A DNA stretch of 64,000 bases from an uncultured Bradyrhizobium sp. (GTDB lineage Bacteria; Pseudomonadota; Alphaproteobacteria; Rhizobiales; Xanthobacteraceae): the NCBI RefSeq assembly GCF_947648125.1, contig NZ_CANSMR010000003.1, positions 62,001 through 126,000 of the forward strand, written 5' to 3'. The notes under the pieces are model-generated. The model made no database searches. It was not told where the DNA came from and saw only the letters and a program-made list of their open reading frames with translations. A program made the position numbers and the translations under genes. Shown one piece after another: positions 17,945 to 26,206 of the stretch (position 1 is its first letter; each line of letters starts with the position of its first letter).

Positions 17945-18799
17945 GTGACACTCAAGAACGTCATCGGAATCGATCACGCCGTGGTCATGGTGAAAGACCT
18001 CGACAAGGCCGCCGAGAATTACAAGCGGCTCGGCTTCACCGTATCGCCGCGCGGCACCCACAGCGCGCATATGGGATCGGGCAACTACACCATCATGTTC
18101 GACCCCGACTACATGGAATTGCTCGGCGTGCTGACGCCGACGGAACACAATGCTCCGGCGCGCGCCTTCCTGGAGAAGCGCGGCGAGGGCATCGAACGCA
18201 TCGCGTTCACCGCGGTGGATTCGGCGCTAGGTGCCGAGGAGATTCGCGCGCGCGGCTATGCGCCGATCGGGCCGACCGATTTCGAACGCCCGGTGACGTT
18301 GCCGAACGGCACGGTCTCAGCCGCGAAATTCCGCACCTTCCAGTGGCCGACCGCCGAGGCGCCCGGCGGCGTCCGCATCTTCGCCTGCCAGCACAAGACC
18401 CGCGATACGGTGTGGATCCCCGAATTGATGACGCACGCCAATGGGGCAAAACGCCTCAAGCAGGTGCTGATCGTCTCGCCCGATCCCGCAACCGACGCCG
18501 CGCATCTCTCCAAGATGATCGATATCGCCGCGAGGCACGATCCTGACGGTGCGGTTGCGGTGCCGTCCGGCGGCGATCGTGCCGACTTCGTGTTCCTGAC
18601 CAGGGACCAGGTCGGCAAACGCTACCCCGGCGTATCGCTGGATGGCCTGTCCGAGCGCGGCGGCGCGGGCCTCGTGATCGCGGCCGACCTCGCCGCAACC
18701 GAGAAGGCGCTCGGTACAACCGGCGTGAAGAGCAATGGCGGCATCACCGTGCCGCCGGCGGCTGCAAACGGCACCCTGCTCGCCTTCGTCAAGGCATAA
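17945..18799 (+). CDS. VOC-superfamily (glyoxalase-like) protein
   Basis: The likely start is GTG 17945, with GGGAAG seven bases upstream, giving 284 residues. Earlier in-frame codons lie inside the divergent oxidase gene. The sequence IGIDHAVVMVKDLDKAAENYKRLGFTVSPRGTHS is a typical first beta-alpha-beta-beta-beta unit with a metal-ligand His. YMELLGVL and GIERIAF supply other conserved positions. VOC proteins are metal-dependent dioxygenases, lyases or isomerases; the substrate cannot be told. Its divergent pairing with the FAD oxidase suggests a shared pathway. Confidence 0.85.
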   Translation: MTLKNVIGIDHAVVMVKDLDKAAENYKRLGFTVSPRGTHSAHMGSGNYTIMFDPDYMELLGVLTPTEHNAPARAFLEKRGEGIERIAFTAVDSALGAEEIRARGYAPIGPTDFERPVTLPNGTVSAAKFRTFQWPTAEAPGGVRIFACQHKTRDTVWIPELMTHANGAKRLKQVLIVSPDPATDAAHLSKMIDIAARHDPDGAVAVPSGGDRADFVFLTRDQVGKRYPGVSLDGLSERGGAGLVIAADLAATEKALGTTGVKSNGGITVPPAAANGTLLAFVKA

Positions 18800-18927
18800 T
18801 TGCCATACCGTGCTCGGCGCGGCGTTATGCAACGGCGCCGGGCATCTGGGGGCTAGGCATGGAAAGTTGAGACGCTCAGACATTGATGCGATCGCAAATC
18901 GCATCAATGTTCTCGCTCAATTTCTAG

Positions 18928-19003
18928 AGCATGATCTCCGCTCAAACGCTTTTGCGTTTGTCGCGAGGGAAAACCGGTTTCCACTTTTCCGGATCATGCT
19001 CTA
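18928..19003. repeat. Bradyrhizobiaceae-type intergenic palindrome (GAGCATGATC family)
   Basis: Outer arms AGAGCATGATC (near 18926) and GATCATGCTCT (near 18993) are inverted. The inner segment carries GCGTTTG and AACCGGTTTCCAC. A related element lies at 38483-38529. Both sit between genes and have no coding content. Confidence 0.75.
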
Positions 19004-19041
19004 CTATCTCTCCCAAACAAGAACCGTCCAGGGAGAGAAAC

Positions 19042-20364
19042 ATGTCGCATCACCTGATCTCGCGCCGGCAAATGCTGGCCGGCACCGCTGCCGCAGGCGC
19101 CGTTGGATTGACCGGATTTCCGGCCCGTGCCGAGGTCAACTGGAAGAAATATTCCGGCACCACGCTCGAAGTCAGCCTCGCCAAGGGGCCGCGTGGCGAC
19201 AACCTGCAGAAATACATCAAGGAATTCACCGAGCTCACCGGCATCAAGGTCGAATCGGAGCAGGTCCCCGAGCAGCAGCAGCGCCAGAAATGCGTGATCG
19301 AGCTGTCCTCGGGCAAGCCGAGCTTCGACGTCGTCCACCTCAGCTATCACGTGCAGAAGCGGCAGTTCGAGAAAGCCGGCTGGCTCGCCGACATGTCGGG
19401 CTATCTCAAGGATCCGAGCATGACGCTGCCGGACCTCGTCGAGAGCGATTTCTCCGCCGCCGGCCTGCAATATGCGCGCAACGACAAGGGTCAGATGCTG
19501 TCGCTGCCGTGGTCGGTCGACTATTTCATCCTCTACTACAACAAGGAGTTGTTCCAGAAGAAGGGCGTCGAGGTCCCGAGGACGCTGGACGAGATGGCGG
19601 TCGCCGCCGAGAAGCTGACCGATCCGAAGGAAGGCATCTACGGCTTCGTCGGCCGCGGCCTGCGCAACGCCAACATGGCGATGTGGACCAACTTCTATCT
19701 GAACTATGGCGGCGAATTCCTCGACGCGAAGGGCAACATCCTGACCGACGGCCCCGAGGCGATTGAGGCCACCAAGCTCTATCAGCGGCTGCTGACGAAA
19801 TGTGCGCCTCCCGGCGTCGCCGGCTTCAACTGGATGGAGTCGATGGCCTCGTTCACGCAAGGCCGATCCGCGATGTGGATCGATGCCGACGGCTGGGCAC
19901 CGCCGCTGGAAGACCCCAACGCCTCGCGCGTGGTGGGCAAGGTCGGCTACACGCTGGTGCCCGCCGGACCCAAGGGCAAGTTCTCGTCGACCTATGGCGA
20001 TGGCGTCGGCATCGCCGCGGCAAGCAAGAACAAGGAGGCCGCGTACCTGCTCTGCCAATGGGTGGTCTCGCGCGGTCAGGGCGCACGCCTGCTGCAGGCC
20101 GGCGGCGGCGTGCCGTTCCGCAACTCCGTCGTCGACGACCCCGAGGTCGCCAAGGGCGTCAAGACCAAGGAATGGCTGCAGTCGGTGGTCGATTCCGCCA
20201 AGATCTCGAAGCTCGGCCTGCCCGTCATCATCCCGGTCGCCGAATTCCGCGACATCGTCGGGGCGGCGCTGACCGCGACGCTGTCGGGTGCCGATCCCGC
20301 CACCGAGTTGAAGAAGGCGCACGAGCAATTCCGCCCCATCCTGGAGCGTAGTGAAAAAGCGTGA
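19042..20364 (+). CDS. ABC transporter substrate-binding protein, family 1 (sugar/polyol type, Tat signal)
   Basis: ATG 19042 is preceded by AGGGAGAG and opens a 440-residue protein. It has a twin-arginine signal (LISRRQMLAGTAAAGAVG) and the SBP_bac_1 body (PSFDVVHLSYHVQKRQ, SLPWSVDYFILYYNKELFQKKGVEVPRTLDEM). Family members bind sugars, glycerol-3-phosphate or polyols. It begins a three-gene operon with two permeases, and its TGA overlaps the first permease start. Confidence 0.92.
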   Translation: MSHHLISRRQMLAGTAAAGAVGLTGFPARAEVNWKKYSGTTLEVSLAKGPRGDNLQKYIKEFTELTGIKVESEQVPEQQQRQKCVIELSSGKPSFDVVHLSYHVQKRQFEKAGWLADMSGYLKDPSMTLPDLVESDFSAAGLQYARNDKGQMLSLPWSVDYFILYYNKELFQKKGVEVPRTLDEMAVAAEKLTDPKEGIYGFVGRGLRNANMAMWTNFYLNYGGEFLDAKGNILTDGPEAIEATKLYQRLLTKCAPPGVAGFNWMESMASFTQGRSAMWIDADGWAPPLEDPNASRVVGKVGYTLVPAGPKGKFSSTYGDGVGIAAASKNKEAAYLLCQWVVSRGQGARLLQAGGGVPFRNSVVDDPEVAKGVKTKEWLQSVVDSAKISKLGLPVIIPVAEFRDIVGAALTATLSGADPATELKKAHEQFRPILERSEKA

Positions 20365-21302
20365 GCGTGGTGACACAGGCTGAGCCGGCGGCGACCGAGA
20401 ACAACGCCGCGCCGGCGCGTGAATGGCGTCCGCCGTCCTACTGGCCATTCGTGATCCCGGCGCTCGTCGTGGTGCTGGCGGTGATCATCTTTCCATGGGT
20501 ATTCACGATCTGGATGAGCCTACGGGAATGGAAGGTCGGCTCGCCCACCACCTTCGTCGGGCTCGCCAACTATCTGCGGCTGCCGACCGATCCGCGCTTC
20601 GTCGAGGCGGTCGGACACACGCTGTCCTACACCGCCCTGTCGGTGGTGCTGCCGCTGGTGTTCGGCACGCTGGCGGCGGTGGTGTTTCACCAGAAATTCG
20701 CCGCGCGCGGCTTCTGGCGCGGCATCTTCATCATGCCGATGATGGCGACCCCGGTGGCGATCGCGCTGGTGTGGACCATGATGTTCCACCCGCAACTTGG
20801 CGTCTTGAACTATCTGCTGTCGCTGGTCGGCCTGCCGCCGCAGCTCTGGGTGTTCAACCCGACGACGGTGATCCCCTCGCTGGTGCTGGTCGAGACCTGG
20901 CAATGGACGCCGCTGGTGATGCTGATCGTGCTTGGCGGCCTCGCCGCGATCCCGACCGAGCCTTACGAGAGCGCGCAGATCGACGGCGCCAATTTCTGGC
21001 AGGTGTTCCGCTTCATCACGCTACCCCTGATCATGCCGTTCCTGTTCATCGCCGGGATGATCCGCATGATCGACGCGGTGAAAAGCTTCGACATCATCTT
21101 CGCGATCACGCAAGGCGGGCCGGGCTCGGCATCGGAGACCATCAACGTCTATCTCTACAGCGTCGCGTTCGTCTATTACGATCTCGGCTACGGCTCGGCG
21201 ATCGCGGTGGTGTTCTTCCTCCTGATCGTGGCGCTGGCAGCGCTGCTGCTCTACTTACGCAAGCGCCTGCTGTGGTCGTCAGAGCTCGGAGACGACGCAT
21301 GA
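20361..21302 (+). CDS. ABC transporter permease, MalF/UgpA type
   Basis: The 313-residue permease has six predicted helices and the EAA loop ESAQIDGANFWQVFRFITLPLIMP. GTG 20361 overlaps the preceding stop (GTGA). It forms the MalF-like half of the importer. Confidence 0.93.
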   Translation: MSVVTQAEPAATENNAAPAREWRPPSYWPFVIPALVVVLAVIIFPWVFTIWMSLREWKVGSPTTFVGLANYLRLPTDPRFVEAVGHTLSYTALSVVLPLVFGTLAAVVFHQKFAARGFWRGIFIMPMMATPVAIALVWTMMFHPQLGVLNYLLSLVGLPPQLWVFNPTTVIPSLVLVETWQWTPLVMLIVLGGLAAIPTEPYESAQIDGANFWQVFRFITLPLIMPFLFIAGMIRMIDAVKSFDIIFAITQGGPGSASETINVYLYSVAFVYYDLGYGSAIAVVFFLLIVALAALLLYLRKRLLWSSELGDDA

Positions 21303-22123
21303 ACCCGCGCTATATCCTCGGCCGGATCGGATTGTGGCTGTCGGTGTTCGTCATCGTCTCGCCGGCGATCCTGTTCTTCCTCTGGATGGCCTCGCTGTCG
21401 CTCAAGTTCGAGATCGACAACGCCTCCTATCCGCCGGTGTTCTTCCCGGAGCATATCGCCTGGAAGAACTATGCCGACGTGTTCGCTTCCAACCGCTTCC
21501 TGACCTATTTCAGCAACAGCCTGATCGTCACCGGCTGCGCCACGGGCCTCGCGATGCTGGTCGGCGTGCCCGCCGGTTACGGCATTGCCCGGATGGCCGC
21601 GCATAAATCGGCGATCGTGATCCTGATCGCGCGCATCACGCCGGGCCTGTCGTATCTGATCCCGCTGTTCCTGCTATTCCAGTGGCTCGGCCTGCTCGGC
21701 ACGCTGGTGCCGCAGATCATCATCCACCTCGTGGTCACGGTGCCGATCGTAATCTGGATCATGATCGGCTATTTCGAGACCACGCCGCTGGAGCTGGAGG
21801 AGGCCGCGCTGATCGACGGTGCCACGCGCTGGCAGGTGTTCCGCCATGTCGCGCTGCCGATCGCCAAGCCCGGGCTCGCGGTCGCCTTCATCCTCGCGGT
21901 GATCTTCTCCTGGAACAACTTCGTGTTCGGCATCGTGCTGGCCGGGCGCGAGACGCGCACACTGCCGGTCGCGGTCTACAACATGATCTCGTTCGACCAG
22001 CTGAGCTGGGGCCCGCTCGCCGCCGCCGCGCTGATCGTGACGGCGCCGGTGCTGCTGCTCACCGTGGTCGCGCAGCGGCAGATCGTGGCGGGGCTCACCG
22101 CGGGTGCGGTGAAGGGTGGTTAG
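21299..22123 (+). CDS. ABC transporter permease, MalG/UgpE type
   Basis: ATG 21299 overlaps the TGA of the previous gene and gives 274 residues. The EAA loop is LEEAALIDGATRWQVFRHVALPIAKPG, and the C-terminal helices are typical of MalG-type permeases. No ATP-binding protein follows, so this system must borrow an ATPase encoded elsewhere, as is common for MsmK/UgpC-type multitask ATPases. Confidence 0.93.
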   Translation: MNPRYILGRIGLWLSVFVIVSPAILFFLWMASLSLKFEIDNASYPPVFFPEHIAWKNYADVFASNRFLTYFSNSLIVTGCATGLAMLVGVPAGYGIARMAAHKSAIVILIARITPGLSYLIPLFLLFQWLGLLGTLVPQIIIHLVVTVPIVIWIMIGYFETTPLELEEAALIDGATRWQVFRHVALPIAKPGLAVAFILAVIFSWNNFVFGIVLAGRETRTLPVAVYNMISFDQLSWGPLAAAALIVTAPVLLLTVVAQRQIVAGLTAGAVKGG

Positions 22124-22751
22124 AGCACTGTGAAGTGATGGGGCCGTCGCGGGGGGCGCTGCCAAAATATCGAAAACAACCCCATGCAAAGTAGGCGGCG
22201 TCGTCCGGCGTTCGGCCAGCAACTTGACACGTCGGGCAATTCAGAGATATTCTTCTAATATTCCGAAATTGTGCAAACGTCCCCTCAACCCCAAAGCTAT
22301 CGCGTATGGCATTTGCGGGCTTCTGCAACTGACGCTTCCACGTCGCAGGCGAGAGGGGGGGGAGCGCGCCTTGTTCACGGCCGCAGCCCTCTACCCCCTA
22401 AAACCGGACATCGCCGGGTGACCACGGCATGTCGGTTTGGAGGTCAATCACGTCGGCTTGACGATATCTGAGCCACTTTCGCTTGTCCCCTAATAGTGGG
22501 CGTATAGCGGGACATCGTGACCGCGATGCCTCTTCCGACATCCTTGCCACTGATGTATGTTCTACCCATTGCCTTTTGGGAGCTGCCAGCGGGACGTGCC
22601 GAGGTCCCGATTTTTTTAGCGGCAGCGTCGAAGCCGTCGGCGGGCATCGCACCTAGATAGACCGACGTATTTTTTTGCCGGTGCTACCAGCACTCGCCCT
22701 GCCGCGTGCGTCAGCGCGCGGTGAATCCTGCAATATTCAGAGGGGAAAGTC
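22124..22751. other. 628-bp intergenic region with decayed sequence
   Basis: No gene is supported here. Short frames in several phases lack ribosome binding sites and conserved content. Stretches such as the one near 22390-22520 look like common non-coding fragments of Bradyrhizobium genomes. The final part carries the ribosome binding site (AGGGGAAAG) of the DUF1330 gene. Confidence 0.5.
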
Positions 22752-23138
22752 ATGAGAACCCAATACAGCGTCACGTTGGCAGTGCTCGCGGGCTTCGGAC
22801 TTGGCGCGGTCGCGGTTCAGGGGCTTCACGCCCAGGCCAAGCCACCCGTCTACCAGGTCGTTGAAATCGACCCCGGGAACATGGAGTCCTATTTGAAGGA
22901 CTACGTCCCGAAAGCTCAGGCCGCGATCAAAGCAGCCGGTGGTAAATTCCTTGCCGCCGGAGGCAAGACCACCACGCTCGAAGGAGAACCGCCGAAACCG
23001 CGCATCGTCATTCAACAGTGGGATAGCCTCGAACAAGTCCAGGCCTACCGCAATTCAGCGGCCTTCAAGGATCTCCTGCCGCTCCGCGACAAGATGGCGA
23101 AATTCCGCAGTTTCGTCGTCGAGGGCGTTCCGCAATAG
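22752..23138 (+). CDS. DUF1330-domain protein with signal peptide
   Basis: The 128-residue protein starts with a hydrophobic export signal (about residues 5-28, ending HAQA) followed by a DUF1330 domain (YQVVEIDPGNMESYLKDYVPKAQAAIKAAGGKFLAAGGKTTTLEG and RIVIQQWDSLEQVQAYRNSAAFKDLLPLRDK). DUF1330 has a dimeric alpha-beta-barrel (ferredoxin-like) fold without an established reaction. Export to the periplasm is inferred from the signal. A strong AGGGGAA precedes ATG 22752. Confidence 0.88.
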   Translation: MRTQYSVTLAVLAGFGLGAVAVQGLHAQAKPPVYQVVEIDPGNMESYLKDYVPKAQAAIKAAGGKFLAAGGKTTTLEGEPPKPRIVIQQWDSLEQVQAYRNSAAFKDLLPLRDKMAKFRSFVVEGVPQ

Positions 23139-23159
23139 CCGATGGATTTTTGCAAAACC

Positions 23160-23183
23160 GAGGCCGCCTGAATTGGCGGCCTC
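23160..23183. terminator. hairpin after DUF1330 gene
   Basis: GAGGCCGCC (23160-23168) and GGCGGCCTC (23175-23183) form a perfect 9-bp stem with a 6-base loop, 21 bp past the stop codon. The T-run is weak, so it may be a bidirectional or Rho-assisted terminator between converging genes. Confidence 0.6.
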
Positions 23184-23404
23184 GTCACTATTCCGAGCGT
23201 CCTGGCGGGTCCGCTCCGCCCGGTCGATGAGGTCGGCTCCGAGTCAAAAGCGCCGTTTTTGACAGTCGGCCGTTCACTTCCGGTCTAACCCATTAATCGG
23301 ACGAACTCGGTGTCGGCCGCCACTTCGCAAAAGGGCCAGGAGCCGACATTTGATTGCGCGCTGCCGGCATACACCAGCAGCCGCAGATTACGATGGGCTA
23401 TCGT

Positions 23405-25174
23405 TTATTCGGGTAACCCGGCGAGGCGCAATGGCGTAACGAATGAATCGAGATCCTTCTGGTGCCGATAAGGCAATCGCTGCCCCCAGCGACTGGCGGT
23501 CAGATTGGGGTGGTTGGCCAGCATTTTGCTTACCATGACGCGCGACTCATCCTCATTGCCGAGGTTCCAGAGCGCCGCCACAAGAATCGATTGCGCAGTC
23601 AGCCAGCGTGGCTTCTCGGTTAAGACACGGGAGGCAATGTCTCGTGCGGCGACAAGATCACCGAGGTGAAACTTCGCCCGCGCCGCGTCGACCATCGATT
23701 CGTTGCGACGGAGCGGGCTGAGCCGCTGCGCCTGCTCTTCATACTGGGCGGCTTTTCGGAAATTGCCATCATAGCTGTGAAACAGAGCTGCCATATGGTA
23801 GGCGCCCGCGTTGTTGGGGGAGAGGGCAATCGCTTTCTCTCCGGCAGCCAAGGCATCGTCGTGGCGACGTTGATAGAGGCGCGTGTAACCCAACGCCACG
23901 TATGCGTCAGGGCTGTCGGGGTCGATTTTCAGAGCACGAGCCGCGCAGTCCAGTGCCGCTTCGTAGGTTGTCGCCTCGTCCTTTTCCCAACCAAAGCGAG
24001 CCTGGTCGGTCAATGTGAACCCCAACAGACCAAGCGCCGGCGTAAAGACGGGGTTGATCTCCAACGCTCGTTCGAACTCGCTGCGTGCTTGTGCGTGAGT
24101 GTGCTTGGCAAAGTTGACGTACAGGGTTCGACCCTTGTGGAAATGCTCGTAAACCAACGGGCTACCCGAGCGTTTGCGCCATACCCGCACCTGTTCGCCA
24201 AACGTCAACCGAACCTCGAGCGCGGCGACGATGTCCTGCGTGATCCGATCCTGAAGCTCGAACACGTCGTCGAGGTCGCCCTCGAAACGGTCGGCCCACA
24301 CATGGGCGCCGTTCAGGCTGTCAATCAACTGTGCCGCCAATCTCACTCGCTTGCCGGCCTTGCGCACGCTCCCTTCCAGCACATAGCGAGCGCCGAGTAT
24401 TCGCCCGATTTCGCGGATGTCCCGCACCTGTCCCTTGAACACAAAACTCGAATTGCGGGCTATGACCATCAGCTCTTGGATCTTCGATAAAGTGGTCAGC
24501 ACGTCTTCAGCGATACCATCGGCGAAGTACTCCTGTTCCGGGTCCCCGCTCATGTTGTGGAATGGCAGCACCGCGATCGACGGTTTGTCGGGAAGCGGCA
24601 AGGGTTTGGTTTCGGCGGGCGAATTGGCGCTGGACACGGCTGATAAGTCGACCGAATGCGCCGCATAAAGCCGCACTGGTTGCTCGATGTTCTTCAGCGA
24701 TCTCTCACCGAGATCCTCAAACGAAAAACCGGTCTTACCTCGGACCTGCTCGAAAGCGGTGCTGGACAGGCACACGCCGCCCGGCTCGCACTCATTCTCG
24801 ACCCGTGCTGCGATATTGACCCCCTCCCCAAAAATATCGTCGCCATCAATGATGATGTCGCCAATATTTATTCCGACCCGGAACTGGATACGCGGCCCAT
24901 TCCCTTCGGCCGCCCGTTGCGCCATTTTCCTCTGAACCTCGACCGCGCAGGTGACGGCATCGACAGCACTGGCGAACTCAACCAGCATGCCGTCGCCGGT
25001 GGTCTTGACGATCCGGCCGTGATGCTGGGCGATCGCATGATCGACGACTTCGCGGCGATGCGTCTTCAAGGCGCTCAGCGTGCCGACTTCATCAGCACCC
25101 ATCAGGCGCGAGTAGCCCGCGACATCGGCTGCGAAGATGGCAGCAAGCCTGCGTTCGACCCGCGTCTCGGCCAT
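23405..25174 (-). CDS. class III adenylate/guanylate cyclase with TolB-like and TPR regions
   Basis: The 589-residue protein starts with a class III cyclase domain. The metal aspartates are Asp17 in FAADVAGYS and Asp61 in KTTGDGMLVEF, and the transition-state pair Asn120/Arg124 is in GVNIAARVE. A linker leads to a TolB-like segment (PSIAVLPFHNMSGDPEQEYFADGIAEDVLTTLSK, about 195-230) and then several TPR repeats to the C-terminus. This domain order is very common in Bradyrhizobium, which carries many cyclases. No membrane helix is visible, so it is probably cytoplasmic and activated through its TPR region. Confidence 0.93.
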   Translation of the reverse strand: MAETRVERRLAAIFAADVAGYSRLMGADEVGTLSALKTHRREVVDHAIAQHHGRIVKTTGDGMLVEFASAVDAVTCAVEVQRKMAQRAAEGNGPRIQFRVGINIGDIIIDGDDIFGEGVNIAARVENECEPGGVCLSSTAFEQVRGKTGFSFEDLGERSLKNIEQPVRLYAAHSVDLSAVSSANSPAETKPLPLPDKPSIAVLPFHNMSGDPEQEYFADGIAEDVLTTLSKIQELMVIARNSSFVFKGQVRDIREIGRILGARYVLEGSVRKAGKRVRLAAQLIDSLNGAHVWADRFEGDLDDVFELQDRITQDIVAALEVRLTFGEQVRVWRKRSGSPLVYEHFHKGRTLYVNFAKHTHAQARSEFERALEINPVFTPALGLLGFTLTDQARFGWEKDEATTYEAALDCAARALKIDPDSPDAYVALGYTRLYQRRHDDALAAGEKAIALSPNNAGAYHMAALFHSYDGNFRKAAQYEEQAQRLSPLRRNESMVDAARAKFHLGDLVAARDIASRVLTEKPRWLTAQSILVAALWNLGNEDESRVMVSKMLANHPNLTASRWGQRLPYRHQKDLDSFVTPLRLAGLPE

Positions 25175-25442
25175 GTGGAACGCTCCGACCCAGCGTAGTA
25201 GTCGGTCAAGTCTATGCGTCGGAACCGGGGTGTGTCCATCGGGTTCGCGAAGTCGGCTCAGGGTCAGGAGCGTCGGTTTGGCTCTGGAGCTACGACTTCC
25301 GGTCAGCCCGAGTGAGCAGACGTCTTTAGGACCGACCGGCAGGTCTCAAACTAATCGGAGGTCCTGCCAACCATTCTCGCCAAGTTTCTCTGTTGTTATA
25401 AGGTCGCTGTGTTTTAACCCGGATGCATGTGGAGGAACCACA

Positions 25443-26017
25443 ATGCAACGGCCACTGATTGTTTTTGCTCTATTCAGTCTCGTACTGACGGCGCCAGCAT
25501 TTGCACAAGATGCCATCGCCGGCGCAAAAGCGGCTTGCGAAAACTTCAGCGTGCTGGGAGCAACGGGGGATGCTGCAAAGTTGGCGGAGGGTTTCTATTC
25601 CGAGAGGGATATGTTCATCGGTCCCGCGCCAGTTGCGGGCATACTCATCGGGCGTGAAGCCATTCAGAAAAAAGCTACGCGGAAGGTTTTAAGACGTCTA
25701 AGACCATTTCCGGTACCTGCGAAAACTTCGCGCTACTCAATTCTACAACCGTCGCCGTGAGCGGTCATTGGATGATGACCCCTATTGACCCTAATGGGCG
25801 GATCGCCAAAGGGAGCTACGGGATAACCTTCGTGAATGAGGACGGCAAATGGTGGCTGCCGTTGATAGCTGGAACATCGATCTGCCACCTGCCAAGACGC
25901 AATAGGCTGGGGTCCCTGCGGGGCCAAGGGCCAACTTCCATATTGGGTCACTCGCGGAAGTCGAGCCGCGTGAACAGCATGTCCCTTCGATGGATATCGG
26001 ACCGCTGGCGTTTATGA
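25443..26017 (+). pseudogene. SnoaL/NTF2-like (DUF4440-type) secreted protein, frameshifted at an A6 run
   Basis: ATG 25443 follows a clear GGAGG and opens a signal peptide (MQRPLIVFALFSLVLTAPAFA) and the first half of an NTF2-like domain. The frame is good to the six A residues at 25668-25673. After that the plausible protein continues in the -1 frame (SYAEGFKTSKTISGTC, then SGHWMMTPIDPNGR and EDGKWWLP). Read straight, the gene ends at 25760 with 105 residues. One lost A would explain the break. It may be a pseudogene, a slippage site or a sequence error. Confidence 0.7.
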
Positions 26018-26036
26018 GTACGCGCCCTACTACCCT

Positions 26037-26096
26037 TGCTTCCGAAGTTCGTGTGAGCGGGAGCCGCAGATGCCGACGGACTTCGGAATCGGAGCA
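26037..26096. repeat. palindromic element copy 1 (TTCCGAAGT family)
   Basis: Arms TGCTTCCGAAGTTCGT (26037-26052) and the inverse of ACGGACTTCGGAATCGGAGCA (26076-26096) flank a core containing GTGAGC and GAGCCGCA. A related element in opposite orientation is at 30178-30243, beyond the autotransporter and AraC genes. Confidence 0.6.
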
Positions 26097-26206
26097 CTAG
26101 AGCCTTTTCCGTTCCGATGGAATCGGAACGGGGCTCTAGATTCTTGTTTGACGCGTTTTCTTCACGCGAACCGGTGTCCACTTCGCTCGAAAACGCTCTA
26201 GAATTT
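26097..26206. repeat. intergenic repeat block ending inside the autotransporter 3' end
   Basis: CTAGAGCC (26097-26104) pairs with GGCTCTAG (26132-26139), and inside it CCGTTCCGAT (26109-26118) pairs with ATCGGAACGG (26122-26131). The following 26150-26206 (GACGCGTTTTCTTCACGCGAACCGGTGTCCACTTCG...CTCTAG) is closely similar to 52365-52417. The block abuts the stop codon of the autotransporter gene. Confidence 0.7.

Noticed and set aside
22124-22751. Several short frames after the MalG-type permease
   Set aside because: None has a ribosome binding site, conserved domain or codon pattern of the neighbours; they look like decayed non-coding sequence.
26097-26206. Possible transposable element or IS end beside the autotransporter
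   Set aside because: Only short palindromic repeats are present; there is no transposase and no target-site duplication visible.
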